Counted from the stretch's first letter, positions 56,304-64,000 are shown. The stretch: DNA of 64,000 nucleotides from an uncultured Microbacterium sp. (GCF_937927635.1 NZ_CALBRW010000043.1:1-64000); one strand, 5' to 3'. The notes: a model not told the origin generated them from the sequence alone. A program made the numbers and translations.

Positions 56304-57197
56304 ATGTTCGAGCTGAGACGGCTGCGCCTGCTGCACGAGCTGGCGCTGCGCGGCACGATCGCCGAGGTCGCGGCATCCCTCTCCTACTCCCCTTCCACGG
56401 TGTCGCAGCAGCTGAATCTGCTGGAGCGCGAGGCCGGGGTCGCCCTGCTGGAGCCCGACGGGCGCAGGGTGCGGCTCACGCCACAGGGGCGGATGCTGGC
56501 GCAGCACGCCGCCCGCGCATTGGAGCTCGATGAGGCCGCCCGCGCGGCGCTGGCCACGCACGCCGGCTGGGAGACCGTGCGGCTGTCGGCCATGCCCACC
56601 GCGGCGGAGACCATCGTGCCGGCGGCGCTCACCGCCCTCGCCGACCGTGCGCCGCAGCTGCGCGTGGAGCTGGCCGAGCTGCCACCCGAGGAGAGCCTGT
56701 TCGAGCTGTGGGCGCGGCGATTCGACCTGGTGATCGCCGAGCAGTACCCCGGCCACACGCGCGAGCTGCGCGACGGCGTGGAGCACGACCTGCTGGGCGA
56801 GGACCCGATCCGCATCGTGCTGCCCCCGTCGGAGCATCCGACCCCGCTGCACGAGCTGCGCGACCGGGCCTGGATCATGGAGCCCGAAGGCACGGCGGCG
56901 CGGCAGTGGGCCGTGCAGCAGTGCCGGGCGGCGGGCTTCGAGCCCGACATCCGCTACGAGGCCGCCGACCTCACCGCGCACGTGCGGCTGGTGGTGGCGG
57001 GGCTAGCCGTCGGCATGCTGCCGGACCTGATCTGGGGCGACGAGCCCAGCCCGCTGACCGTGGCCGATCTGCCCGGCTCCCCCGTGCGCGAGGTGTTCAC
57101 GGCCGTGCGGTCCTCCTCCCGTGCCGACGAATCGGTCTCCCTCGTGCGCACGGCGCTGCGCGAGGCGTTCACCGCCCACCACCGCGTCGCGCCGTAG
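56304..57197 (+). CDS. LysR family transcriptional regulator (probable putA regulator)
   Basis: A 297-residue regulator. The helix-turn-helix reads RLRLLHELALRGTIAEVAASLSYSPSTVSQQLNLLEREAGVALLE. The substrate domain covers about residues 90-290 (VRLSAMPTAAETIVPAAL, FDLVIAEQYPGH, VVAGLAVGMLPDLIWG). ATG 56304 has GGAGG 6 nt upstream; an earlier in-frame ATG lacks one. Its divergent position and short shared gap suggest it controls putA in response to proline. Confidence 0.92.
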   Translation: MFELRRLRLLHELALRGTIAEVAASLSYSPSTVSQQLNLLEREAGVALLEPDGRRVRLTPQGRMLAQHAARALELDEAARAALATHAGWETVRLSAMPTAAETIVPAALTALADRAPQLRVELAELPPEESLFELWARRFDLVIAEQYPGHTRELRDGVEHDLLGEDPIRIVLPPSEHPTPLHELRDRAWIMEPEGTAARQWAVQQCRAAGFEPDIRYEAADLTAHVRLVVAGLAVGMLPDLIWGDEPSPLTVADLPGSPVREVFTAVRSSSRADESVSLVRTALREAFTAHHRVAP

Positions 57198-57198
57198 A

Positions 57199-57266
57199 GC
57201 CCGTCTATATGCGTCGAATGCGGCGAAACGGGCGTGAAATCCTGCATTCGCCGCACATAGACGGGC
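57199..57266. terminator. Long hairpin (family B), copy 2, between convergent genes
   Basis: Arms 57199-57221 and 57244-57266 pair at 21 of 23 positions, with the same outer GCCCGTCTAT as the element at 13009-13077. It begins 2 nt after the LysR stop and ends 10 nt before the methyltransferase stop. Confidence 0.75.
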
Positions 57267-57276
57267 TGTCGAGCGG

Positions 57277-58227
57277 TCAGAGCACGCGGGCTGTCGCGTG
57301 CGGGATGCGGGCCTGCATCACGCGGACGGCCTCGGGGTTGTCGTCGACCAGCACGGCATCCCGGCCCAGCGCCGAGGCGACGGCGCCGGTCGTGCCGGAG
57401 CCGGCGAACAGGTCCAGCACGCGATCTCCGGGCCGCGACGACGCCTGCACGATGCGGCGCAGGATGCCCTCCGGCTTCTGCGTCGGATAGCCGGTCTTCT
57501 CGTGCCCGGTGGTCGGCACGATCGTGTGCCACCACACGTCGGTGGGCAGCTTGCCGCGAGCGGCCTTCTCGGGCGTCACGAGCCCCGGCGCCATGTACGG
57601 CTCGCGATCGATTTCGTCGGAGTTGAACACGTACTCGCGCGGGTTCTTGACGTACACCAGGATCGTGTCGTGCTTGGTGGGCCAGCGCCGCCGCGACTTG
57701 GCGCCGTAGTCGTACGCCCAGATCAGCTCGTTCAGGAACGAATCCCGGCCGAACACCGCATCCAGCATCACCTTGGCGTAGTGCGCCTCGCGGTAGTCCA
57801 GGTGCAGGTACAGCGTGCCGTCGTCGGCCAGCAGGCGCCACGCCTCCTGCAGCCGCGGCATGAGGAACTCGCCGTAGTCGTCGAACCGGTCGTCGTACGC
57901 CCGCAGCATGCCGCGCACCCGCTCGTACGCCAGCCCGTGGAACCCGTGCCGGATCTCCTTCTCGACCGTCAGCGGTTCATTACTCCGGAGATCCGCAGCG
58001 GGATCACGCGATTCAGCCGGTTCCACGCCCGAGTCCACCCGGTTCTCCGGAGTTGTGAACGCGCGCCGCGCGGTGACCACCTGCCGCTCCTGCGTGCGGC
58101 CGGTGTTGAACGGCGGGTCCAGATAGACCAGGGTGAAGGATCCGGATGCCAGCGTCGCGGCCACCTCGAGATTGTCGCCCTCGATGATCTCGACGGCGCC
58201 CTGCACCGCGGGCTCCTCGCGCGTCAC
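57277..58227 (-). CDS. Solitary beta-class DNA adenine/cytosine-N4 methyltransferase
   Basis: A 316-residue SAM-dependent DNA methyltransferase. Catalytic motif IV YLDPPFNTG comes first (about residue 35) and the SAM motif I LDLFAGSGTTGAVA last, the beta-class order. LPTDVWWHTIVPTTG, GYPTQKPEGILRRIV and WAYDYGAKSRRRWP are further family blocks. No restriction enzyme gene is adjacent. The start is taken as GTG 58227 because it overlaps the lipoate ligase stop as GTGA; ATG 58245 would overlap that gene by 22 nt. Residues about 56-85 look inserted and are encoded by an inverted repeat (57975-58060). Confidence 0.88.
   Translation of the reverse strand: MTREEPAVQGAVEIIEGDNLEVAATLASGSFTLVYLDPPFNTGRTQERQVVTARRAFTTPENRVDSGVEPAESRDPAADLRSNEPLTVEKEIRHGFHGLAYERVRGMLRAYDDRFDDYGEFLMPRLQEAWRLLADDGTLYLHLDYREAHYAKVMLDAVFGRDSFLNELIWAYDYGAKSRRRWPTKHDTILVYVKNPREYVFNSDEIDREPYMAPGLVTPEKAARGKLPTDVWWHTIVPTTGHEKTGYPTQKPEGILRRIVQASSRPGDRVLDLFAGSGTTGAVASALGRDAVLVDDNPEAVRVMQARIPHATARVL
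57975..58060. repeat. In-frame palindromic insert inside the methyltransferase gene
   Basis: Arms 57975-57995 and 58040-58060 pair at 18 of 21 positions (core ACTCCGGAGA/TCTCCGGAGT). The 86-bp element encodes a Pro/Glu/Asp-rich stretch (TTPENRVDSGVEPAESRD and onward) between TGRTQERQVVTARR and EKEIRHGFHGLAYERVRG, blocks that I expect to be nearly contiguous in relatives. No stop is introduced. Confidence 0.55.
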
Positions 58228-59273
58228 GGAACGCGGTGCAGCCACGCGTCGGTCGCGAACTTGGACTCCACCAGCGCCTCGGCATCCGCGTACTCGTCGG
58301 GCGTGACGTGCCCGTCCTCCGCGCCGGTGAGCGCCCGGAAGGTCTGCTTGAACCGGTCGATGATCTCAGACCTCTCCATGCCGGTCTGCGTCCGCAGCGG
58401 ATCCACGCGCTTGGCGGCCGAGGTGGTGCCCTTGTCGCTGAGCTTCTCGCGGCCGATGCGCAGCACCTCGGTCATCATCTGTCCGTCGATGTCGTACGAG
58501 ATGGTGGCGTGGTGCAGCACCCCGCCGTTGGCCAGCCGCTTCTGCGCGGCGCCGCCGATCTTGCCCGTGGGCGATGCGATATCGTTCAGCGGCTGGTAGG
58601 TGGCGTCGATCCCGATCGAGCGCAGCGCCTGCAGCACCCAGTCGTCGAGGAAGGCGTAGGAGTCGGCGAAGGTCATGCCCTGAACCAGGGATGCCGGAAC
58701 ATACAGCGAGTAGGTGATGATCTGGCCCGCGGCCATCATCATCGCGCCACCGCCGGAGATGCGGCGGACGACGTCGAACCCGTGCCGGACTGCGCCCTCG
58801 GGGTCGATCTCGTTGCGGTACGACTGGAACGATCCGATCACCACGGCAGACTCGTTCCACTCCCAGATGCGCAGCGTGGGGCGGCGCAGCCCGCGACCCA
58901 CCCGGTCGGTGAGCACCTCGTCCAGCGCCAGGTTCATGCGCGGTGAGACGGCCGGATCGTGCACGATCTCCCAGTCGAAGTCCCGCCATCCGGGTGCCGT
59001 CACCAGCGCGCGGCGCACGACCGTGCCCACGGCCTCGGGCGAGAAGCCCAGCAGCTGAGCGCCGGAGGGCAACGCCGCACGGACGGCCGCGGCGATCGTG
59101 GCGACGTCGGCCTCGATGGGCATCCCCTCGACGGCGGCGTTGATGGACTCGAGCGCCGTGTCCGGCTCGAGGAAGAAGTCACCGGCCAGTCGGAAGTCGC
59201 GGATCAGTCCGTCCACGACCTCCAGGTCGACGACGACGAGCTTGCCACCAGGAACCTTGTACTCACCATGCAC
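58224..59273 (-). CDS. Lipoate--protein ligase family protein with N-terminal accessory domain
   Basis: A 349-residue enzyme that attaches lipoate to lipoyl domains through lipoyl-AMP. Residues about 1-90 (EYKVPGGKLVVVDLEV, GDFFLEPDTALESINAAVEG) resemble the lipoate ligase C-terminal/LplB accessory domain, here placed first. The catalytic LplA domain follows: MNLALDEVL, VVIGSFQ, DVVRRISGGGAM (lipoate loop) and SPTGKIGGAAQKR, whose Lys binds the adenylate. Start ATG 59273. The downstream methyltransferase is GTGA-coupled. Confidence 0.9.
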   Translation of the reverse strand: MHGEYKVPGGKLVVVDLEVVDGLIRDFRLAGDFFLEPDTALESINAAVEGMPIEADVATIAAAVRAALPSGAQLLGFSPEAVGTVVRRALVTAPGWRDFDWEIVHDPAVSPRMNLALDEVLTDRVGRGLRRPTLRIWEWNESAVVIGSFQSYRNEIDPEGAVRHGFDVVRRISGGGAMMMAAGQIITYSLYVPASLVQGMTFADSYAFLDDWVLQALRSIGIDATYQPLNDIASPTGKIGGAAQKRLANGGVLHHATISYDIDGQMMTEVLRIGREKLSDKGTTSAAKRVDPLRTQTGMERSEIIDRFKQTFRALTGAEDGHVTPDEYADAEALVESKFATDAWLHRVP

Positions 59274-59320
59274 GGCTCCAGCTTAGGCCGGGCTGGATCG
59301 GGCCCGGATGCCCGGTCGCC

Positions 59321-60199
59321 TCACGCGCGTGCGGGGAAGCGCTGATCCAGCCAGGCCAGCACGTCGGCGCGCACCTGCTCCTGCTGCAGCTCGTTGAAGA
59401 TCTCGTGCCTGGCGTCCGGGTACACCAGCGTGGTCACGTCGGTCAGGCCCGCCCGGGTGCGGTACGCATCGGCGAGCTTGTGCACGCTGCGCGGCCCGCC
59501 CACCGGGTCGTCGCGGCCCACCATCAGCAGCACCGGCACGTCGACCCCGATGTCCTTGCGCGGCCGCCCGTACATGCGCGCGGCCTCGATGGGCCCGAAC
59601 AGCTTCAGCAGCGGCACCTCGGTGGTCAGCGGATCCTCGTGGAAGTCCTGCCATACCGCGGGATCGCGGGACAGCCACTCCAGCCCGTCGGCATCCGGCC
59701 CGTCCCACCTCTTGTTCAGCGGCAGCGCGTTCATGTCGGTCGGGGTGCGGTAGGCGGATCCGGACAGGATGACGGCGTCGTAGGCGTCGGGATGCCGGTC
59801 CAGCAGCATCTGCGCGAGGAACGATCCCCACGAGTGCCCCAGCAGCACCAGCGGCAGCCCGGGATGCTCGTCGTGGATGATCCCGGTGAGCTGCCAGCAC
59901 GCCTCGACGGTCGCCCGCATGCCGCCCTTGCCGAGATGGCCCAGCTTCGCGGGCCCGTTCCACTGCCGGATGCCGGTGCGACCGTGTCCGCGGTGGTCGT
60001 CGGCGTAGACGTGGAATCCCGCACCCATGAGGGCCTCGGCGAGCGCACCGTAGCGACCGGCGTGCTCGCCGACGCCGTGAAGCAGCTGCACCACGCCGCG
60101 CGCCGGCCCCTGCGCCTCGTAGACGTCATAGACGATGGCGATCCCGTAGGCGTCGGTGAACTCCGCTGTTCTCTTCGCGACGCCGCTCTCAGAAGACAT
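59321..60199 (-). CDS. Alpha/beta hydrolase (monoacylglycerol lipase-like)
   Basis: A 292-residue serine hydrolase. VVQLLHGVGEHAGRYGALAEAL is the oxyanion/HGxGEH region, YADDHRGHGRTG follows, LVLLGHSWGSFLAQML holds the nucleophile Ser, VGRDDPVGG the Asp, and YPDARHEIFNE the His. The pattern matches lysophospholipase/monoglyceride lipases. No signal peptide is visible. It lies 47 nt downstream of nothing co-directional and upstream of the lipoate ligase, possibly cotranscribed with it. Confidence 0.9.
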   Translation of the reverse strand: MSSESGVAKRTAEFTDAYGIAIVYDVYEAQGPARGVVQLLHGVGEHAGRYGALAEALMGAGFHVYADDHRGHGRTGIRQWNGPAKLGHLGKGGMRATVEACWQLTGIIHDEHPGLPLVLLGHSWGSFLAQMLLDRHPDAYDAVILSGSAYRTPTDMNALPLNKRWDGPDADGLEWLSRDPAVWQDFHEDPLTTEVPLLKLFGPIEAARMYGRPRKDIGVDVPVLLMVGRDDPVGGPRSVHKLADAYRTRAGLTDVTTLVYPDARHEIFNELQQEQVRADVLAWLDQRFPARA

Positions 60200-60254
60200 G
60201 CCCCGAGTCTACGGATGCGGCCGGCGACGCGTCCGCGTGCGACGCGGTGCCCGC

Positions 60255-60300
60255 CACGGCATCCGTGTCTTCCACGGCATCCGTGTCTTCCACGGCATCC
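60255..60300. repeat. 18-bp tandem repeat upstream of the hydrolase gene
   Basis: Two perfect copies of CACGGCATCCGTGTCTTC (60255-60272, 60273-60290) and 10 bases of a third. The array lies between the hydrolase start and the PRC-barrel stop, and each unit contains the common GGCATCC word. Confidence 0.85.
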
Positions 60301-60314
60301 GCCCGCTCGGGGCG

Positions 60315-60728
60315 TCAGCGGTAGTAGGGGTAGCTCGGGTAGGCGTACCCGGCGGCCCAGAACGGCGCCAGCCCGTAGAACCCGTAGACGTCCTCGTTGT
60401 AGGCGGGGTCGTTGATCAGCTCGGGGTCGTACGCAGGGGCCTTCCGCAGCTGCTTGCTGCTCTGGTCGATGTGCACGTCGTCGGCCGAGACCCCCGAGAC
60501 GGAGTCCACCGGGATGTAGGACTTCTGCTCGCCCAGTCCCAGGAAGCCGCCGGAGGCGACGACCAGGAAGCGCACCTTCCCCTCGATCGAGTCGATGAGC
60601 AGCTCGTCGACCTTTCCGATCTCCTCGCCGCCGGCATCCTTGACGATGCGGCCGCGGATGTCGTCGTCCTGTGCGATGGTCTGATCGCTGTGGGTGAGGG
60701 CGACAAGTTCGTGCTCCATGGCATTCAT
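60315..60728 (-). CDS. PRC-barrel domain protein
   Basis: A 137-residue protein with a PRC-barrel: IRGRIVKDAGGEEIGKVDELLID, then VRFLVVASGGFLGLGEQKSYIPVDSV. The C-terminal 45 residues are rich in Pro, Tyr and Ala (PAYDPELINDPAYNEDVYGF and a Tyr-rich end). ATG 60728 has AAGGAGA 6 nt upstream. These proteins are often stress-induced in actinobacteria; a specific function cannot be given. Confidence 0.88.
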   Translation of the reverse strand: MNAMEHELVALTHSDQTIAQDDDIRGRIVKDAGGEEIGKVDELLIDSIEGKVRFLVVASGGFLGLGEQKSYIPVDSVSGVSADDVHIDQSSKQLRKAPAYDPELINDPAYNEDVYGFYGLAPFWAAGYAYPSYPYYR

Positions 60729-60820
60729 GACAGTCTCCTTCCGACTTCGCCACGGTCGCAGACCGGGCGCAGCAGCAGAAGGGGCTGGTCTGCACGATAC
60801 GGGCCGGGTATCCTCGGCGG

Positions 60821-61585
60821 TCACGCCGCGGTCACGGCTCCGTGCAGCGCAGCGATGATGGCCAGCGCCGTGTCGCGGTCGGTGACCTCGTAGCCGCCGA
60901 CGCCGTCGCCGGCGGATCCCATCCGCACCGATGCGCCCATCGCGCTTGCGAGCACGATGCGCTTGGCGGAGAAGTGCACGGCGTCCACGCCGGATGCCGC
61001 GATGGCGGCCACGCTGTGCTCGTCGATGCCGCTGCCGGCCATGACCTCGATGCCGCCGGCCGCCTCTTCGACCAGCACGCGCAGCACGGCGACGCCGTCG
61101 ATCGCGCGCGACGCCCCGCCCGAGGTGAGCACGCGGCGAAGGCCCAGTTCCCGGGCCGTGCGCAGCGAGGCGACCGGGTCGGGGGTCGTGTCGATCACGC
61201 GATGCAGGGTGACGGATGCCCCGTTCGCGGCATCCACGAGCCGCGCCAGGCCGTCGCGATCCAGGGTGCCGTCCGCCTGCTGGCATCCGACCACCACGCC
61301 GTGCGCGCCCGCCGAGAGGGCATCGCGCACGTCCCGCACCATCACCTCGAGGGCGTCGGATCCGTAATGGAACCCGCCCGCGCGGGGACGGACGAGCACG
61401 TGCACCTCGGGGCCGGCATCCCCCGCCGCCTCCAGCACGCTCTCCAGCATGCCGCGCGAGGGCGTCAGCCCGCCGAGCGTGAGCGCCTGCGCCAGCTCGA
61501 CGCGCGCGGCGCCGACCTCACGGGCGATGCGCACGCCGGCGATGTTCTGGACGGCGAGCTCGAACGGAAGGCGCACGATAACCAT
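60821..61585 (-). CDS. cutC: CutC family protein
   Basis: A 254-residue TIM-barrel protein. VRIAREVGAARVELAQALTLGGLTPSRGML, VHVLVRPRAGGFHY, GVVVGCQQADGTLD, VTLHRVIDTTPDP, RRVLTSGGASRAIDG and VHFSAKR are the CutC signature strands. The family has been linked to copper homeostasis, but its biochemical activity is not settled. The start was set at ATG 61585; the longer in-frame reading would run into the promoter of the divergent MarR gene. Confidence 0.92.
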   Translation of the reverse strand: MVIVRLPFELAVQNIAGVRIAREVGAARVELAQALTLGGLTPSRGMLESVLEAAGDAGPEVHVLVRPRAGGFHYGSDALEVMVRDVRDALSAGAHGVVVGCQQADGTLDRDGLARLVDAANGASVTLHRVIDTTPDPVASLRTARELGLRRVLTSGGASRAIDGVAVLRVLVEEAAGGIEVMAGSGIDEHSVAAIAASGVDAVHFSAKRIVLASAMGASVRMGSAGDGVGGYEVTDRDTALAIIAALHGAVTAA

Positions 61586-61650
61586 TTTCGCACTCCAGCC
61601 GTCATTTCCAGGTTGATGAACATCATTTTCAGAGTGGCATCCGGCAAGGA

Positions 61651-61671
61651 ACTTAGTTAGGCTATCTAAGT
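61651..61671. promoter_or_regulatory. MarR operator at the MarR-MFS promoter
   Basis: ACTTAG (61651-61656) and CTAAGT (61666-61671) form a perfect inverted repeat around TTAGGCTAT, ending 1 nt before the MarR start. Such TTAG-type A/T-rich palindromes are common MarR sites, so the gene is probably self-repressed. Its position also lies within the promoter region of the divergent cutC. Confidence 0.65.
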
Positions 61672-61672
61672 A

Positions 61673-62104
61673 ATGACTGAGGACTTCGCCGCCACCGCCT
61701 CCGAGCTCCGCTACGCCATGTTCCGCACCACCCGCCGGCTGCGCCGCGTGCGCTCCGTCGACGCGATGAGCGACGCGCAGCTCGCCGTCCTCGGCGCGCT
61801 CCGCGCGCACGGCCGCCGCACGATCTCCGGCCTCGCCGAGCACGAGCGGGTGACAGCGCCCACCATGAGCGCCACCGTCAACGGGCTGGCAGAGCTCGGG
61901 CTGGTGGTGCGCGTGCCCGATGAGGACGACCGCCGCCGCGTGTACGTCGAGCTCACCGAGCAGGGCGGCACCGTGATGGCCGACACCGTGCGCCGCCGCG
62001 ATGAGGCGATGGCCGAGATGATCACCGAGATCGGCCTGACGGACCGCGAGCTGAGCGTGCTGCGCGAGGCCGCCGCCGTGCTGCGGAAGGTGGCCGAGGC
62101 ATGA
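61673..62104 (+). CDS. MarR family transcriptional regulator
   Basis: A 143-residue winged-helix regulator: SDAQLAVLGALRAHGRRTISGLAEHERVTAPTMSATVNGLAELGLVVRVPDEDDRRRVYVELTEQG includes the recognition helix and the wing DEDDRRR. No Shine-Dalgarno is visible before ATG 61673, suggesting a leaderless or weakly initiated message. Its stop overlaps the exporter start (ATGA), so the two are coupled and the exporter is the likely target. Confidence 0.92.
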   Translation: MTEDFAATASELRYAMFRTTRRLRRVRSVDAMSDAQLAVLGALRAHGRRTISGLAEHERVTAPTMSATVNGLAELGLVVRVPDEDDRRRVYVELTEQGGTVMADTVRRRDEAMAEMITEIGLTDRELSVLREAAAVLRKVAEA

Positions 62105-63474
62105 GCGCCGCGTCCGCCGAGCGCGGCGGCGCGATGTTCCGCTCGTTCCGCTCGTTCAACTACCGCACCTGGTTCTTCGGCGCCATCATCTCCAACATCG
62201 GCGGCTGGATGCAGGCCACCGCCCAGGACTGGGTGGTGCTGACCGAGCTGACCAACAACGACGCCACCGCGATGGGCGCCACGATGGCACTGCAGTTCGG
62301 CCCGCCGCTGGTGCTGGTGAGCATCACCGGCTGGGTGGCGGACAGGTTCGACCGCCGCAGGATCCTGATGATCACGCAGTCCACGCTGATGGTGCTGGCC
62401 GTCGCCGTCGCCGTCATGCTGCTGACCGACGTGCTGACGCTGCCGATGATGTTCGGCTTCGCGGCGGCGTTCGGCGTGACCAACGCCTTCGACTCCCCCG
62501 CCCGGCAGGCGTTCGTCTCGGACATGGTCAGCATCGACGACACTCCGAACGCGGTGGCGCTGAACTCGGCGTCCTTCAACATGGCCCGTCTGATCGGTCC
62601 GGCCGTCGGCGGCGTGGCCATCGTGGCCATGGGGCCCGGTTGGGTGTTCGTCGCCAACGCCGCCACGTTCCTGGCGATGCTGGTGGCGCTGCTGGTGATC
62701 CGCCCCGCCCTGCTCATGCCGCGACCCCGTGGGCACAAGGGCAGCGCGGGCCTGGCTGCCGGGTTCCGCTACGTGCTGAGCCGCCCCGACCTGGTGGTCG
62801 TGTTCGTAATGGTGTTCATCATCGGCGCGTTCGGCATGAACTTCCCGATCTTCGCGTCGACCATGGCCCTGGAGTTCGGCAGAGGCGCCGACGGCTACGG
62901 ACTGCTCAGCTCTGTACTGGCGATCGGCTCGCTCACCGGCGCGCTGCTGGTGGCCCGGCGGGATCGCGCCCGCGTGCGGGTGATCGTCTTCTCTGCGGCG
63001 GGGTTCGGCGCAGCATCCATCGTCTCGGCGGTCATGCCGGTGTACTGGAGCTACGCGGTGGTGCTGATCCTGGTGGGCTTCACCACCGTGAGCATGCTGA
63101 CCACCGCCAACGGCTACGTGCAGACCACGACCGAGGCCGCGCTGCGCGGCCGTGTGCTGGCGCTGTACATGGCGGTGCTGATGGGCTCCACCCCGATCGG
63201 CGCGCCGATCGCCGGGTGGATCGCCGACGCGTTCGGCCCGCGGGCCGCCATCGTCGTCGGCGGTGTGGCGGGACTGCTGGCCAGTGCGATCGGCGTGGGC
63301 TGGATGCTGTGGTCCGGCCGCCTGCACCGCCAGGAGCGCACCCGGTTCCTGCTCACCCTCGACGAGACGCGGCCGTTGAACGTGATCCAGGCGATGGCCC
63401 CGGAATCGTTCGACGAGAAGACGACGGCCACGACAACCATGCCCCTGCCCCCGCGACGGAAGAAGACGGACTGA
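62101..63474 (+). CDS. MFS transporter (EntS/MFS_3-type exporter)
   Basis: A 457-residue transporter with about 12 hydrophobic segments. MFRSFRSFNYRTWFFGAIISNIGGWMQATAQDWVV and VTNAFDSPARQAFVSDMV are typical of the MFS_3 exporters related to EntS and macrolide efflux. GWVADRFDRRRIL is motif A. The C-terminal tail of about 40 residues is hydrophilic and Thr/Pro-rich. It is ATGA-coupled to the MarR gene; export of a toxic compound is likely. Confidence 0.92.
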   Translation: MSAASAERGGAMFRSFRSFNYRTWFFGAIISNIGGWMQATAQDWVVLTELTNNDATAMGATMALQFGPPLVLVSITGWVADRFDRRRILMITQSTLMVLAVAVAVMLLTDVLTLPMMFGFAAAFGVTNAFDSPARQAFVSDMVSIDDTPNAVALNSASFNMARLIGPAVGGVAIVAMGPGWVFVANAATFLAMLVALLVIRPALLMPRPRGHKGSAGLAAGFRYVLSRPDLVVVFVMVFIIGAFGMNFPIFASTMALEFGRGADGYGLLSSVLAIGSLTGALLVARRDRARVRVIVFSAAGFGAASIVSAVMPVYWSYAVVLILVGFTTVSMLTTANGYVQTTTEAALRGRVLALYMAVLMGSTPIGAPIAGWIADAFGPRAAIVVGGVAGLLASAIGVGWMLWSGRLHRQERTRFLLTLDETRPLNVIQAMAPESFDEKTTATTTMPLPPRRKKTD

Positions 63475-63477
63475 CGC

Positions 63478-64000
63478 ATGGGCCGGCATCCGCGTTCGCT
63501 CATGCTGGCGCTCGGCGCGCTGACCGCCTTCGGGCCCATCTCGCTCGACGTCTACCTGCCATCGCTCCCGCAGCTGGGCGCCGAGTTCGCGGCGTCCGAA
63601 TCCCTCACCCAGCTGACCATGAGCGCCTGCATGATCGGGCTGGCGCTGGGCCAGCTGCTGTGGGGCCCGATCAGCGACAGGTACGGCAGGCGGATGCCGC
63701 TGATGATCGGCGTCGCGGGCTTCGCGGCGACCTCGGTGCTGTGCGCCTTCGCGCCGACCATTGAGGTGCTGATCGGCATCCGCGTGGTGCAGGGCCTGTG
63801 CGGTGCGGCGGGGATGGTCATCGCGAGAGCCGTGGTGCACGACCTGTTCAGCGGGGTGGAGGCCGTGGCCGCGTTCTCCACGCTGGCCGCGGTGATGGGC
63901 GTGGCGCCCGTGCTGGCGCCGCTGATCGGCGGTGCGATCGTGACGTTCTCGGACTGGCGGGGCGTGTTCATCGCGCTGGCCGTGATCGGACTGCTCATGC
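63478..64000 (+). CDS. MFS drug exporter of the Bcr/CflA type (partial, cut by the window end)
   Basis: The first 174 residues of a transporter that continues beyond the window. ALTAFGPISLDVYLPSLPQLGAEF, LGQLLWGPISDRYGRRMPLMIG (motif A) and VVQGLCGAAGMVIARAVVHDLF are classic for the Bcr/CflA family. ATG 63478 lies 3 nt after the preceding stop, so it probably belongs to the same MarR-controlled transcript. Confidence 0.9.
   Translation, partial: MGRHPRSLMLALGALTAFGPISLDVYLPSLPQLGAEFAASESLTQLTMSACMIGLALGQLLWGPISDRYGRRMPLMIGVAGFAATSVLCAFAPTIEVLIGIRVVQGLCGAAGMVIARAVVHDLFSGVEAVAAFSTLAAVMGVAPVLAPLIGGAIVTFSDWRGVFIALAVIGLLM

Noticed and set aside
52052..56533. A very long + strand open frame opposite putA
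   Set aside because: It is antisense to a complete, motif-rich PutA, has Arg/Gly/Ala-biased composition and no recognisable domain. Long antisense frames are expected in high-GC DNA.

Overview
The window is GC-rich actinobacterial chromosome. High-GC codon use, short intergenic gaps, many 4-nt ATGA/GTGA gene overlaps and the very frequent words GGATGCC/GGCATCC all point to Microbacteriaceae, most likely Microbacterium. I see no rRNA, tRNA, CRISPR array, insertion sequence or prophage. It looks like a chromosomal region devoted to carbohydrate and organic-acid use, with its transporters and many local regulators.

Layout. 0-5 kb: a P-loop kinase, a LacI regulator, and a GMC oxidoreductase next to a shikimate-dehydrogenase-like protein. 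4.6-10 kb: a LacI repressor divergent from a fructose/ribose-type ABC operon (binding protein, permease, ATPase, a small ABM-fold protein, PfkB kinase), with two matching operators. 10-13 kb: pheA and pgm. 13-18.3 kb: a DUF4242 protein, a TetR regulator, and an ABC operon whose ATPase and binding protein are one polypeptide, followed by a permease and an acyl-CoA-dehydrogenase-like enzyme; two near-identical TetR-type operators flank the regulator. 18.3-21.1 kb: a second NMT1/THI5-type ABC transporter under a LacI-type operator.

21.2-31.4 kb: a ten-gene leftward catabolic unit (GntR, three TRAP subunits, aldehyde dehydrogenase, iron alcohol dehydrogenase, Ldh2-type dehydrogenase, RraA-like protein, D-2-hydroxyacid dehydrogenase, glycerate kinase). 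Its likely end product is phosphoglycerate; its substrate is unknown. 31.6-35.8 kb: a rightward unit of DeoR regulator, zinc dehydrogenase, class I aldolase and FGGY kinase. 35.9-36 kb holds a small chimeric gene relic. 36-41.1 kb: a leftward LacI-controlled operon (Gfo/Idh/MocA oxidoreductase, DUF993 protein, two TIM-barrel isomerases, LacI). 41.3-45.7 kb: MarR plus a drug-type MFS exporter, then a hydroxyacid dehydrogenase and a zinc dehydrogenase. 45.8-50.9 kb: a LacI regulator with galT, galK, galE and a GNAT acetyltransferase. 51-64 kb: carboxylesterase, PutA with a divergent LysR, a solitary DNA methyltransferase, lipoate ligase, alpha/beta hydrolase, PRC-barrel protein, CutC, MarR with an MFS exporter, and the start of a Bcr/CflA-type exporter cut by the window end.

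The most unusual signal is non-coding. Intergenic gaps carry several families of long imperfect hairpins, some present in two matching copies. Three genes (the DUF993 gene, galK and the methyltransferase gene) appear to carry short in-frame insertions whose DNA is itself repeat-like or palindromic. This resembles protein-coding palindromic elements and is the best candidate here for an undescribed system. The ATPase-binding protein fusion and the TRAP-to-glycerate operon are the best enzymatic or transport candidates.
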